Below are positions 17,312 to 25,463 of a stretch of DNA of 64,000 nucleotides, piece after piece. The stretch's first letter is position 1; each line of letters starts with the position of its first letter. The DNA is from Vogesella sp. XCS3 (GTDB taxonomy: Bacteria; Pseudomonadota; Gammaproteobacteria; Burkholderiales; Chromobacteriaceae), in NCBI RefSeq assembly GCF_020616155.1, contig NZ_CP085531.1, positions 100,539 through 164,538 on the forward strand, given 5' to 3'. The translations under genes were made by a program, and so were the position numbers. Below the pieces are notes generated by a model that made no database searches, was not told the DNA's origin, and worked only from the letters and a program-made list of their open reading frames with translations.

Positions 17312-17721
17312 TGACCAAAGCGAAAATTTTTGACCTGTTGAACGGAGTGATGGCAGGGGAATGGGGCTGTGAGCGACAGGTAAAGGTCCAGAAGGAGCTT
17401 TTGACCAATGTCTGGATCGCTCTGCCGGTTGACGGCGATGAGCCGGCAACGGTGTATGTCCACCATGTTGATCAAACGGCACGGGAGCATTATCCCTCGT
17501 TGATGTTTGCCGTATATCCGGATCTGGGGGTAGCAGACCTTCTTGAGGTGGAGACTGGCGAGTCTTTGGAAGTGGTGATCAAGGCTGTGGACTATCGCCC
17601 CAAGGCGAAGATTGTCCTTCTTGATGGTGCCAAACCTGTCTATGACTCGCCTGATATGGTGGCTTCCAATCAGGCAGAAGCAGAGATGGAGGCATTGGCT
17701 TGGCTTGAGGAGCGCATCTAG
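17308..17721 (+). CDS. Hypothetical protein coupled to the coupling-protein gene
   Basis: 137 residues, not recognised. It overlaps the stop of the coupling protein by 4 bases (ATGATG context), so it is translationally coupled and may be an adaptor of the coupling complex. It is predicted soluble, mixed alpha/beta, with an acidic C-terminal helix. A terminator follows. Confidence 0.75.
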   Translation: MMTKAKIFDLLNGVMAGEWGCERQVKVQKELLTNVWIALPVDGDEPATVYVHHVDQTAREHYPSLMFAVYPDLGVADLLEVETGESLEVVIKAVDYRPKAKIVLLDGAKPVYDSPDMVASNQAEAEMEALAWLEERI

Positions 17722-17761
17722 CGCCGGCCGTAGCTGCGCTTGCGCATAAAGTGGGGCAGTA

Positions 17762-17794
17762 AAAAGGCGGGCTTCGTGCCTGCCTTTTGTTTTT
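17762..17794. terminator. Terminator between convergent genes
   Basis: Imperfect stem AAAAGGCGGGC / GCCTGCCTTTT followed by T-rich sequence on the + strand; the A-run on its left arm could also serve the leftward gene at 17870. Confidence 0.8.
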
Positions 17795-17869
17795 TCACCG
17801 AGAAAGAGTGGCTGGTGAATGGTATAAAAATAACGATGGCCAGAATAAAAATATCTTAATAGTTGAATT

Positions 17870-18571
17870 TCATACCTCTTGATATTGCCAGAATTTTGGC
17901 GGGGCTAGTCGATTTAGCGTGGCCATGGTCAGTTTTTTGACGCCGGCTTCTGCCAGCTGGCTGACGGCAGCATCGTTACCAGAGACTGAGGCATCAATCA
18001 GTTTTCGAACGACGAGGGTGTTGTAGTGCATTTCTTGCGACTGCCCTTGATCTGCCGAGTGGTTCCCTTTGCTGGTGGTGCTGGTTACCGGCATGTTTGT
18101 ACGTCTGGCCACCTTGATAAGCCGTGCTCTATCGTCTGGGTGTACTGGTGCCAGCCACGGGCGGCCTGTGGCATTTAGCCTCTCATCGATAAACCAGACA
18201 TAGGGTTCGACTTGGTTCCAGCGGTTTTTGTTTGCGTGGAGCACGTAAGCGTCGGCGTAGCACTCCTCACCTGGTGCTGCCCGATCGTGTGCAGCGATTT
18301 TCAGCCTGTCCAGGAATACCGGCTGAGGCATCGCTCTGACAATGACCGGTTTGCCGGGGATGATGTCGCATACGTCAGTTGGGTGAACGACAGTTTTATA
18401 CCCGCCTGGAGCCATGACTTCTAGTCGGTCATTGACGACTCGCTGGAAGTAGAAGAATGGCAGCTCCTCTGGCCGGCCAGCTCGAATGCCAAAGTACATT
18501 TCGGCCATTTCTTTGGTGTCGTTGATCTGGAGGCGATCAAGCGGGCGTAGCCCGAGGTGTTGCGCGATCAT
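17870..18571 (-). CDS. Hypothetical protein, 233 residues
   Basis: The ATG at 18571 has an AAAGGA ribosome site; the open frame continues upstream but there it overlaps the rightward gene at 18719. Not recognised. The N-terminal half is compact with many aromatic and Pro residues; a polar Ser/Thr linker (about 160-180) leads to a helical C-terminus with V-S-Q-L-A-E-A-G-V-K-K-L-T. No membrane segment. Confidence 0.65.
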   Translation of the reverse strand: MIAQHLGLRPLDRLQINDTKEMAEMYFGIRAGRPEELPFFYFQRVVNDRLEVMAPGGYKTVVHPTDVCDIIPGKPVIVRAMPQPVFLDRLKIAAHDRAAPGEECYADAYVLHANKNRWNQVEPYVWFIDERLNATGRPWLAPVHPDDRARLIKVARRTNMPVTSTTSKGNHSADQGQSQEMHYNTLVVRKLIDASVSGNDAAVSQLAEAGVKKLTMATLNRLAPPKFWQYQEV

Positions 18572-18718
18572 GCTGGAAATCCTTTCATCTACGTGTCGTC
18601 CAGTCTGGCAGTTGAGATCTCCTTGAAGAAGTGACTTCGATAACAGGGGCGGTCGCTTTGTAGCAGCTGTTGCGGAGTGGAAAATAGAGGCATGGTGAGA
18701 ATGGCACATGGAGTCGTC

Positions 18719-18958
18719 ATGCAATCTTCTTGGAAGCCTCTGGATCTGCCAGCCGTTGATGTTGCGCGGTTGAGGCGAGGCGCTGCCGTACAAACGCGCT
18801 ATTTTTTCGCAGACAGCGTGCCAGGTAGTAAGGCCACTGTTGTTCGCATCCAGAAGGATAAGCACGGCAATTATTGGGTGCGCTGCAACTACGGGAAAAA
18901 CCTGTCCGGGCAGTCGCTGTTGAAGTGGATGACCGCCGATGCTCTCGCGCATAGTTGA
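18719..18958 (+). CDS. Hypothetical small protein, 79 residues
   Basis: The ATG at 18719 has GGAG 8 bases upstream; earlier in-frame starts at 18692 and 18677 are possible. It has a basic, beta-rich core with G-N-Y-W-V-R-C-N-Y-G and ends in a short helix. Not recognised. It is followed after 16 bases by the HD-domain gene. Confidence 0.55.
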   Translation: MQSSWKPLDLPAVDVARLRRGAAVQTRYFFADSVPGSKATVVRIQKDKHGNYWVRCNYGKNLSGQSLLKWMTADALAHS

Positions 18959-18974
18959 TAACAAGGGGGTGTTT

Positions 18975-19433
18975 GTGAGCCAGATTGAAATTGCACTTGA
19001 GATTGCTCTGAAGGCCTACAAGGGCAATACGGACAAGGCGGGGCAGCCTTATATTCTCCATCCATTGCGGGTCATGGCAAAAATGCCAGACGAAGTCAGC
19101 AAAGCAGCAGCCGTATTGCATGACGTGCTGGAAGACTCGGACATGACGGCCGATGATCTGAGGCTGGCGGGGATTTCTGAAGCTGTGGTATGGGCGGTTA
19201 TATGCCTGACCAGAAATAAAGGCGAGACCTATTCAGATTTCATCGACCGCATTCGGCCGGAGCCTGTGGCCAGGCTGATCAAGCTGGCTGACATCGAGGA
19301 CAACCTGAATGTTCTTCGTCTGCATGAGCTAGTTGAACAGGACCTGCGGCGCGTGGCCAAGTACCACCGTGCTTGGCTTCGGCTTAACGAAGTACAGCAC
19401 GGCAAAGCGGGGGAACATCATGGGGGTCAATAA
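18975..19433 (+). CDS. HD-domain hydrolase, MESH1/SpoT hydrolase-like
   Basis: 152 residues from the GTG at 18975, which has an AAGGGGGTG ribosome site. The motifs H-P-L-R-V-M and L-H-D-V-L-E-D-S give the metal-binding His and His-Asp pair of the RelA/SpoT-type HD hydrolases, and a later I-K-L-A-D-I-E-D-N matches the motif K-L-A-D-R-x-x-N with Arg replaced by Ile-Glu. No synthetase domain is present, so it would only degrade (p)ppGpp or a related nucleotide. It overlaps the next gene by 14 bases. Confidence 0.8.
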   Translation: MSQIEIALEIALKAYKGNTDKAGQPYILHPLRVMAKMPDEVSKAAAVLHDVLEDSDMTADDLRLAGISEAVVWAVICLTRNKGETYSDFIDRIRPEPVARLIKLADIEDNLNVLRLHELVEQDLRRVAKYHRAWLRLNEVQHGKAGEHHGGQ

Positions 19434-19689
19434 CAAAGGGCATGCGATCTGTAAGCATTGCGGGGCTGAGTATTCGATTTTCACTATCTTCAACCGAGAT
19501 ATGCAGGGGCTGGCCAAGGTGTGGCGGCGACGGCATGAGCGAGGATGCGAAAAGAGAACGCCTGCCGAACGAAGGAAGTGGGCAAAGCGAAATGCAAGCA
19601 CCGACGACGGCGAGCGTGCGATTTGGGTCGATCTGGATCACCCTGGCTTTCAGGATGTATCGGCGGAGGACGCATGCCTTCAGTCTTGA
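19420..19689 (+). CDS. Small putative zinc-binding protein
   Basis: 89 residues, starting inside the end of the HD gene with a GGGGGAA ribosome site. The N-terminus has C-K-H-C and, 30 residues on, H-E-R-G-C, a plausible zinc site. The rest is basic and then acidic. Not recognised. It overlaps the next start (19674). Confidence 0.6.
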   Translation: MGVNNKGHAICKHCGAEYSIFTIFNRDMQGLAKVWRRRHERGCEKRTPAERRKWAKRNASTDDGERAIWVDLDHPGFQDVSAEDACLQS

Positions 19690-19892
19690 TTGATGGGGTC
19701 GCGTACGTGCCCCAGCTGACTGACGCCAGGCTGAGGCTGGCTCTCCAAGAGCTGGTATCCATCCAGTATTTTCAAGAGAAGCACAAGGCCATTGCCCAGT
19801 CTTGGAATGTTCTGAATGCGCTGATCCCCGAATTGGCCGAATTGGCCGCTCGTGATCCAGCAGCCGCATTTGAGAGAATGCACGAGGTGTAG
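19674..19892 (+). CDS. Small helical protein, paralog of 34832-35068
   Basis: 72 residues. It begins M-P-S-V-L-I-D-G-V-A-Y-V-P and contains E-L-V-S-I-Q-Y-F and H-K-A-I-A-Q, all shared with the product at 34832-35068. The start is inside the preceding gene. Function unknown, but having two copies in one window argues that the gene is real. Confidence 0.75.
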   Translation: MPSVLIDGVAYVPQLTDARLRLALQELVSIQYFQEKHKAIAQSWNVLNALIPELAELAARDPAAAFERMHEV

Positions 19893-19947
19893 CCAGCCCC
19901 TGGACGATCGGGGAAAATCAACCATTCACTAGCCGGGTTACCAAGTC

Positions 19948-20505
19948 ATGAAAAGCTCTGACGAACTAGCCGCATCTTTTCTGGATAGCGCTGACAGTCA
20001 CAAGCGCCGAAGTACGCAGCTTAAGCGAGTAGCCGGAGGTCTGCGTACCGAACTGAGCAACGCCCAAAGCTCAGGGCTAACACAGAGCGAATTGGACGTG
20101 CTTAACAAGGCGGCCGTATTGCTCGAATCAATGGCCGAGCGATATGGCCGTGCTGCTTCATTACGCAAGTCGCTCCAGGTTAAGCAAGACAGCCTGACGG
20201 AGCAATGCACTGCTGCAATGTCTGATACTTTTGGGGCGCTTACTGCCATTGAAGACAAGGTGGCTGTTATCGCCTCAATTCAGAGCTACCAGCTTCGTGC
20301 CGGCATGGTGGCAAATCTGAGGGATCTGGATTACTACACTACGGATGCGCTCAATTCCTTGGCCTATTCTCTTGCCAAGGTGGCGACTGATAGATCCGTG
20401 TCTGATGTTGTCTTAGAGGCCTGGGCGAAGTTCAATGAGGCTCGCCCTGTCCTCATCGAGAAGCACAGGGCGATCATTGCAGACCTGGCCAATACGACTA
20501 GATGA
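19948..20505 (+). CDS. Hypothetical helical protein, 185 residues
   Basis: Not recognised. It is nearly all helical, with heptad-like Leu and Ala spacing over most of its length, so a coiled coil is likely. It has no signal peptide. It is the last gene of the rightward run before three leftward genes; the 16-base gap to the convergent gene holds no clear terminator. Confidence 0.7.
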   Translation: MKSSDELAASFLDSADSHKRRSTQLKRVAGGLRTELSNAQSSGLTQSELDVLNKAAVLLESMAERYGRAASLRKSLQVKQDSLTEQCTAAMSDTFGALTAIEDKVAVIASIQSYQLRAGMVANLRDLDYYTTDALNSLAYSLAKVATDRSVSDVVLEAWAKFNEARPVLIEKHRAIIADLANTTR

Positions 20506-20521
20506 TGGTTGGCTAATTTTG

Positions 20522-20803
20522 TCAGCTTAGTTTCGTCGCGATAGACGGGAAGTAGACGAGAGCCTTGATGCCATGGCGCTTGGCTTCGCGCTTTATGCTC
20601 GTGGTTGAACCAAAGCCATAGAGGTGTAGCTCTGTTGCTCCCATGGCCACGGCCTCAGTTAATGCAGACCGGCACGCGGCAATTTTCGTCTTGTGAGGAT
20701 TTTTGCGGAATGCGCCCGGCGTGGCCATTGCGGCATTCTCTTCTGCTTTTGGCACGTGCCAAAATAACCCGTCTTCCTCGAACACCGTAAATTCTGCTTT
20801 CAT
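20522..20803 (-). CDS. Hypothetical protein, 93 residues
   Basis: Not recognised. It has an A-C-R-S-A-L-T-E-A-V-A-M-G helix followed by alternating strand segments. An AAGG ribosome site precedes the ATG, which overlaps the stop of the upstream gene (ATGA). Confidence 0.65.
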   Translation of the reverse strand: MKAEFTVFEEDGLFWHVPKAEENAAMATPGAFRKNPHKTKIAACRSALTEAVAMGATELHLYGFGSTTSIKREAKRHGIKALVYFPSIATKLS

Positions 20804-21048
20804 TTGAGCCTTGTAGTTTGTGACGCGCCTTTAGTTGAGGGGGGCTTTTGCGTGGTTTTCGATGAAGCCTTGCCAGTGTGCTTCCAGCCTAGCTTGGTCC
20901 GTCGCAGAGGCCAAGAGGCGATGAGTATTAGCTGCGCATAGGGGCGCAAGTAATCATCTTCGAAGCTTACTATAAGGCAGCAGCCAGCGCTTGCGCCGGG
21001 GTATTTCTGGGTGACGGCAAAAGTGGCTGACAATAGAAAATGGCCCAT
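20800..21048 (-). CDS. Hypothetical protein, 82 residues
   Basis: The ATG at 21048 follows AAGG by about 6 bases. An overlap of ATGA with the next gene supports translation. It has a mixed N-terminal part and a basic Thr/Lys-rich tail. The start lies in a small hairpin (GGCCC/GGGCC) followed by TTTT that could terminate the upstream gene, so the call is uncertain. Confidence 0.45.
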   Translation of the reverse strand: MGHFLLSATFAVTQKYPGASAGCCLIVSFEDDYLRPYAQLILIASWPLRRTKLGWKHTGKASSKTTQKPPSTKGASQTTRLK

Positions 21049-21073
21049 CCGGGCCTTGTCTGTGTCATGTTGT

Positions 21074-21328
21074 TTAGCGGCGGGATTTGATTGTTGCCAT
21101 ACCAAATATCATGAATGTGGCAAGCATGGTCATGAGCGGCACCGCGATGGCAGAAACGATCAGCATGAAGACGAAATAGGGCAGGATTGCATGCAGGACG
21201 AATCCAACTGCGAACGGCAGGGCAATGACAAGCGGGGCCGGCCAGAATTCGGTTTTTTCGCAGTAGGCAGAGTAGATGTCCCAGACCAGGAAACAGTAGG
21301 CCTGAATCAGTTCAAAAGCTCGTTCCAT
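21074..21328 (-). CDS. Small membrane protein, 84 residues
   Basis: The ATG at 21328 has an AGGAG ribosome site. Two hydrophobic segments (about 33-53 and 56-76) follow an amphipathic N-terminus with several aromatic residues; the C-terminus is basic. Not recognised. Confidence 0.7.
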   Translation of the reverse strand: MERAFELIQAYCFLVWDIYSAYCEKTEFWPAPLVIALPFAVGFVLHAILPYFVFMLIVSAIAVPLMTMLATFMIFGMATIKSRR

Positions 21329-21360
21329 TATGACGTTCTCCTGTACGCAATGCATCTATA

Positions 21361-21909
21361 TTACACGGAAGCAGGCTGATTGGCGTCATGCCTGTTACCG
21401 AGAGGGTTGATCGACCAGATCGGAGCCTTGCGCTCGTATTCGAAACGCTCGATCCACTGAAAAAGGTCGAAGGAAAGGGTGGTGTCCTGAAATAGGATTG
21501 GCCCAATGATCCGGTCGGGTTCGCTGATTTGAAAGCGGAGCACCTCCCGAATGGCCAAGCCCATCTCATGGGGCGCTGTTTTGTAAAGCGACATGTAGTG
21601 CGTTTTGTCGGACCACGCACCATAGATCACCATCCGCAGTGCCAGTTCGATATCGGCCTCCGCGAAGAGAATGTTCTTCAGCGAGTGACCATCCTTCCGG
21701 CCGGCAGAGCGAAACTCATAGTCGCTGCTCAGCACCCATTCCAGTTCATCGTGGCCGTTGCATGCGCCTACGCAGTAAAGGCCTTCATCAGTATCAGCCC
21801 AGCTGAAGGATTTGCGCAGGACCTCAATAAAATCGATGCCGGCGATAGGGAACGGGTCATCTTCAGCCGAAATGCTTGCCGGGAGTTTGATCAGTTTGCC
21901 GGTATTCAT
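21361..21909 (-). CDS. Hypothetical protein, 182 residues
   Basis: Not recognised. It is soluble, acidic, alpha/beta, with many aromatic residues in the second half. A GAGAAAAAG ribosome site precedes the ATG. It lies between the membrane-protein gene and the DUF6283 gene in a leftward run with small gaps. Confidence 0.65.
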   Translation of the reverse strand: MNTGKLIKLPASISAEDDPFPIAGIDFIEVLRKSFSWADTDEGLYCVGACNGHDELEWVLSSDYEFRSAGRKDGHSLKNILFAEADIELALRMVIYGAWSDKTHYMSLYKTAPHEMGLAIREVLRFQISEPDRIIGPILFQDTTLSFDLFQWIERFEYERKAPIWSINPLGNRHDANQPASV

Positions 21910-21927
21910 GCTTTTTCTCGTGTTGAT

Positions 21928-22356
21928 TTAGTCTCGGCATAAAGCCAGGACGGGATCATCTTTATCAACGCCATTTGCTATAGCCATTGATCGGTAGTTG
22001 TCGTGTAACACATGCCCGCCATCAGTCACATCGCCGTGGTAACGGCCCGCAATATAACCAAGGCGCACAGAAAGATTGTGGCCAGCGCCGCGCAATAAAA
22101 ACCCGGCACAGGTGGCGGGTTTGCTCGTGCCAGAGGCGTGACAGCCAAAAGTTTTTCCTGCCATATCATAGGCAGTGTTTGCAGACAGCCGGAAGGCTTC
22201 AGCTGGGAAAACACCTACGGCGTCTTTCCGCCAAGGACAGTCTTTGCATGGCTTTTTACGGTAACCGCCACGGCCGCCTTCGACAGTCACTACCTGGTGA
22301 TTTTCGTCGGCAAGCCTCTTGTCGGTGACAACGGCGTGTGGGGGCATTTTAGACAT
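21928..22356 (-). CDS. DUF6283 family protein
   Basis: 142 residues. The motif C-K-D-C-P-W-R-K-D followed by G-V-F-P-A-E-A-F, and later C-H-A-S and C-A-G-F, fit DUF6283, a Cys-rich family common on phages and plasmids, with no known activity. The spaced Cys residues suggest metal binding. The ribosome site is weak. Confidence 0.7.
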   Translation of the reverse strand: MSKMPPHAVVTDKRLADENHQVVTVEGGRGGYRKKPCKDCPWRKDAVGVFPAEAFRLSANTAYDMAGKTFGCHASGTSKPATCAGFLLRGAGHNLSVRLGYIAGRYHGDVTDGGHVLHDNYRSMAIANGVDKDDPVLALCRD

Positions 22357-22500
22357 GGTTAAGCCGTTCCAGCGTAACGGGCGGTTTGGACATCATAGAC
22401 ACTTTGGTTTGCGCTGAGCATAGTGAAGCTCTCCCTTCAAAAATGACTGCTGACTATCAGCTTGCGGCTGCCCGCAGTACGGACAGAAACTAGCCGACAG

Positions 22501-22524
22501 AGGGGCATCCACCTGGATGCCCCT
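22501..22524. other. Strong hairpin after the ParB-like gene
   Basis: GGGGCATCC / GGATGCCCC stem with a 4-base loop. It lies directly downstream of the leftward ParB-like gene but has no T-run, so a terminator role is possible but not certain. Confidence 0.4.
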
Positions 22525-22532
22525 GTCCAGCC

Positions 22533-23486
22533 TCATTTGCCTTTGCTTTCGGTGGTGGACTCAGCCGGATTCTCGCCGTTGCTTTCGCCCTGAGTGGCGA
22601 GGTCGTTTTCTGCCTCTTGCAGCTTTTGCAGCAGAGCTTCCAGCGTGACGCGGGTCTCCTCTTGGAGGGAGGCAAAGCCGGGGTCTTCCTTGATGCTACG
22701 AGCGGCGTGGTATAGATTGTTGGCCTCTTTTTTCAGCACCTTCTTGAGCGCAGCGCCAGGGAGGTGCTTGTTGGTTACCCGATTGCCACCTTTGGCTTGA
22801 GCCGCAGCAAGGCCGGCCTGGAGGCGCTCAACCGCCTTGCTGCCGTGTTGGCGCATTTCCTGAATCGCAACAGCTGCGGCAACCTGACCGCTGACCACCA
22901 TGTCGCGGATCTCTGCCGGAGCGCCGGCCAGCAGGAGCAGACCTTCAACGTAGGTAGTTGTGAAATTGGTTTGCTTCGCGATGGCGGCGATTTCCCAGCC
23001 GTAGCGAACCAGCCGCTTGAAAACGATGGCCATTTCGTACGGGCGCAGCGGTTTGCCAGAGTTGGAGAGGATCAGATCCAGCGTCATGTCCTGGATGTCG
23101 GTCCCCTGGGAGGCCACAATCATCGGAACACGCTTGATCTGCTGGTCTTCAGGGAGTCGCTTGTTGGCCCGCTCAATGGCCTGCAACCGGCTGTGGCCGT
23201 TCTTCAGGTAAATGATCAGCTCATCACCTTCCTTGGCGACAAAGCCTTCCATTGTGCTCTCTTGGCGGTAGCCATTAGCAACCATGGATTCAGTCAGCCA
23301 GTTGATGTGTTCCTCATACTCTTCATCGTGGATGCGGACGTTGAAGTTGGGCATGAGCTTGATCTGGCTGAGTTCAACTTGCCACAAGTCACGGGATGGG
23401 GTACTGAGAGCAGTCATCGCTTTTTTTGCGCTACCTTGCACTAGCGGCATATCGAAAGCATCGATCGGGAGTTGTGCCTGTTCCAT
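22533..23486 (-). CDS. ParB/Srx-domain protein
   Basis: 317 residues. The start is taken at 23486, 9 bases after AGAAGG; an ATG at 23495 is too close to that site. The N-terminal domain (about 30-120) has I-K-L-M-P-N-F-N-V-R and N-G-H-S-R-L-Q-A, the ParB/Srx fold with its G-x-x-R box. A central helix-turn-helix region (about 165-200) and a basic, then acidic C-terminus follow. No ParA partner or parS-like cluster is seen next to it, so a role in partition is not assured; ParB-like proteins on conjugative elements often act as DNA-binding regulators or nucleases. Confidence 0.75.
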   Translation of the reverse strand: MEQAQLPIDAFDMPLVQGSAKKAMTALSTPSRDLWQVELSQIKLMPNFNVRIHDEEYEEHINWLTESMVANGYRQESTMEGFVAKEGDELIIYLKNGHSRLQAIERANKRLPEDQQIKRVPMIVASQGTDIQDMTLDLILSNSGKPLRPYEMAIVFKRLVRYGWEIAAIAKQTNFTTTYVEGLLLLAGAPAEIRDMVVSGQVAAAVAIQEMRQHGSKAVERLQAGLAAAQAKGGNRVTNKHLPGAALKKVLKKEANNLYHAARSIKEDPGFASLQEETRVTLEALLQKLQEAENDLATQGESNGENPAESTTESKGK

Positions 23487-23550
23487 TTCGGTCATCCTTC
23501 TTGGTTGCTTGTTGATGCTGTCATCCTATCGATTTAGGGGGCGCGCCAAC

Positions 23551-23558
23551 AAGTGACC
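23551..23558 (-). promoter_or_regulatory. GGTCACTT octamer upstream of the ParB-like gene
   Basis: Exact octamer on the - strand, 65 bases upstream of the ParB-like start. Confidence 0.4.
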
Positions 23559-23559
23559 G

Positions 23560-23588
23560 TAAAAATAAATGCCGGCACCTGGCCGGCA
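23560..23588 (-). terminator. Terminator of the tandem-repeat protein gene
   Basis: On the - strand, the stem TGCCGGC / GCCGGCA with a 5-base loop is followed by TTTATTTTT. Confidence 0.8.
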
Positions 23589-23602
23589 GAATTGGCTAGA
23601 TG

Positions 23603-24013
23603 TTAGAGCGAAGGGCCGCCCGGCGTGAGGCGTCGGGTTGGTGTCGGGGTGCGTTGGACTTCGGACATGCGGCCTACAGTGTTCCCGTTAATGTCACGCA
23701 GGGTGAAGTCGAGTTCGGTTTCCTCCACCTTGTCGGCGGCGGACGCCAGGATGCGGGCGACTTCATCTTCGAAGCCTTCATCTTCGAAGGCGGCATTGTC
23801 AGTTTCGATCGTCAGCGAGAGATCAGCATTGAGTGCATGACTTGCGTCATCGGTACTCAGTTTTCCGACGGTATTGCCGTTGATGTCGCGCATCGGGAAG
23901 TTAGTTTGGCCCTCTGCGTATTTGAAGCTGGCATCGCGCAGGATGCGAGCAACTTCGCTGTGGATGTCATCTTTGAAGGCATCATTGCCGGTGTTCAGTG
24001 TCAGTCTGATCAT
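23603..24013 (-). CDS. Protein of two tandem homologous units
   Basis: 136 residues. Two units of about 50 residues share N-x-A-F-x-D-x...E-V-A-R-I-L-x-x-A and end in R-D-I-N-G-N-T-V-G-K/R, at about residues 8-52 and 70-118. A basic Pro/Thr tail follows. The gene is an internal duplication. The family is seen on other plasmids, but no function is known to me. Confidence 0.7.
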   Translation of the reverse strand: MIRLTLNTGNDAFKDDIHSEVARILRDASFKYAEGQTNFPMRDINGNTVGKLSTDDASHALNADLSLTIETDNAAFEDEGFEDEVARILASAADKVEETELDFTLRDINGNTVGRMSEVQRTPTPTRRLTPGGPSL

Positions 24014-24086
24014 GTCTTGTTACTCTTTTCTACTGTTGGGTGGGACTGAGTTTTATGGGCAGATTGTCTCACAGCACTGCCCAGAT

Positions 24087-24113
24087 ACGACATGGCCGAG
24101 AGATGGCCATGTC
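24087..24113. other. Inverted repeat downstream of the RdgC-FtsK gene
   Basis: ACATGGCC / GGCCATGT arms around a 6-base loop, 10 bases after the leftward stop at 24123. No T-run follows, so it may be a weak terminator or a protein site. Confidence 0.4.
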
Positions 24114-24122
24114 TGAGATTGC

Positions 24123-25337
24123 TTATTGGACCAGGACGCTGCGTGAGCCATTCGATTCCATCGCCGAGACTATGCCCTCATGCTCCATTCGCTCGATCAA
24201 GCGTGCAGCACGGTTGAAACCAATGCGGAGTACGCGCTGCACGTGTGATATGGATGCGGTCTGTGAGATTTTTACGGTTTTGACAGCCTCTTGATAAAGC
24301 TTGTTATCGTCAGTATCCGGATAGGTCTGGTCGGCTGCCGCCGACTGCTTGGCGGTTGGCTCGCTCCATGGGCTATCCGCATTGCCGGAGGCAGTGTTTT
24401 GAACCATGGTGACGTTGGCATGGGCTTGACTCTCTTCCACGCCGCCCATTGCTGCAGTAAGGGCGTCTATCAAATCGCCCAGCTCTTCTGCCATCAGCAG
24501 GAATGTCGCTTCGAACAGACTGGCGAGGTCGTCTCCTGCTTGGCTTGCCTCTTCTTGCAGCACATCCAGAAACTGCAGTTTTTTTAGCTGCAGTTTGTCG
24601 GTCAGCACAAAGCGGATGCGCTCACGGTAGATCAGCCCCAGCTCGGTGACCTGCTTGCCTGCTTGAATGTGGTCGCGGATTTCGTCGGCGGTTAGGTCTT
24701 GGCGCTTCACTTTGATGATGGCCCCGTTCTCGCTGCTGTCTTTCAATGTCGCTTCGTTGTCTAGCTCAAAGCCGTTCGAAGCCTCACTGGCTGCCAGCCA
24801 GTCAGTCATTACGCTGTGTGCTGACAGATTGGTGCGCGGCAGGGCTGCAGGAAAGGGCGGCAGCGCCTCGCGCAGGGTGGATACCAGGTTTTCTGCCTTG
24901 CTGGCGGTGCTGCTATTCACCATCAGCCAGCCGCGCTGGCTATCGATATAAGCAGTTGTCCGCTTGAACTTGGTAAAAGCTCGGGGTAGTAAGTCATCCG
25001 TGATTTGCTCTTTTAGGGTGGTCTTTTCCTTGCGGCCAACCTTGCGTAGCTCTTGCGCTTCGATCTGTTCGACTTTCTTTTCGAGATGGTCGGCAATGAC
25101 GCCGGCCGGCAGTACCTTGTCTTCTCGATGGAGACTGACCATTGAATAGTCGCGATGGCGGTAAACGTGGCTATCGAGATGGCTTGCAGGGGGTATCCAG
25201 CCTTGGGAGAACCAGTCCAGCCCGTTGCAAGGCTGGAAGGGGTTGGCTGCAAGCGCCCCATTGAGCTTTTCCAGGTCGATGACAAAATCCGCTGATAGGC
25301 GGAAGAAAGACAGTTGCTTGAACCAGATGGAGGCCAT
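24123..25337 (-). CDS. RdgC fused to an FtsK gamma (KOPS-reading) winged-helix domain
   Basis: 404 residues. Residues 1-300 match RdgC: the S-F-F-R-L-S start, L-L-P-R-A-F-x-K-F, W-L-M-V-N, and [10 protein letters not shown] near 212. RdgC forms a ring on duplex DNA and restrains RecA. E. coli RdgC is 303 residues and ends there. A polar linker (about 300-335) leads to a C-terminal 65 residues with [20 protein letters not shown] and H-E-G-I-V-S, the pattern of the FtsK gamma domain. In FtsK that domain reads polar KOPS sequences and contacts XerD. The gene faces away from the giant gene across a shared promoter gap. Confidence 0.85.
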   Translation of the reverse strand: MASIWFKQLSFFRLSADFVIDLEKLNGALAANPFQPCNGLDWFSQGWIPPASHLDSHVYRHRDYSMVSLHREDKVLPAGVIADHLEKKVEQIEAQELRKVGRKEKTTLKEQITDDLLPRAFTKFKRTTAYIDSQRGWLMVNSSTASKAENLVSTLREALPPFPAALPRTNLSAHSVMTDWLAASEASNGFELDNEATLKDSSENGAIIKVKRQDLTADEIRDHIQAGKQVTELGLIYRERIRFVLTDKLQLKKLQFLDVLQEEASQAGDDLASLFEATFLLMAEELGDLIDALTAAMGGVEESQAHANVTMVQNTASGNADSPWSEPTAKQSAAADQTYPDTDDNKLYQEAVKTVKISQTASISHVQRVLRIGFNRAARLIERMEHEGIVSAMESNGSRSVLVQ

Positions 25338-25463
25338 ATCTACCCATTCCCTTTCAAATGAACCCCACTCTTGTGAAGTGCAAGATTAAACTCTGATTGA
25401 ATAATAGGTATAGTAAAGTTAGTATCATCCAATAACAAGTTACCTAATGGAAATGAGGGTGAT

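Noticed and set aside
17796..17869. Possible oriT in the A/T-rich gap
   Set aside because: No inverted repeat with a nick-like site and no relaxase gene nearby.
22533..25337. A complete partition locus (parABS)
   Set aside because: Only a ParB-like gene is seen. No ParA Walker-type ATPase and no cluster of parS sites is next to it.
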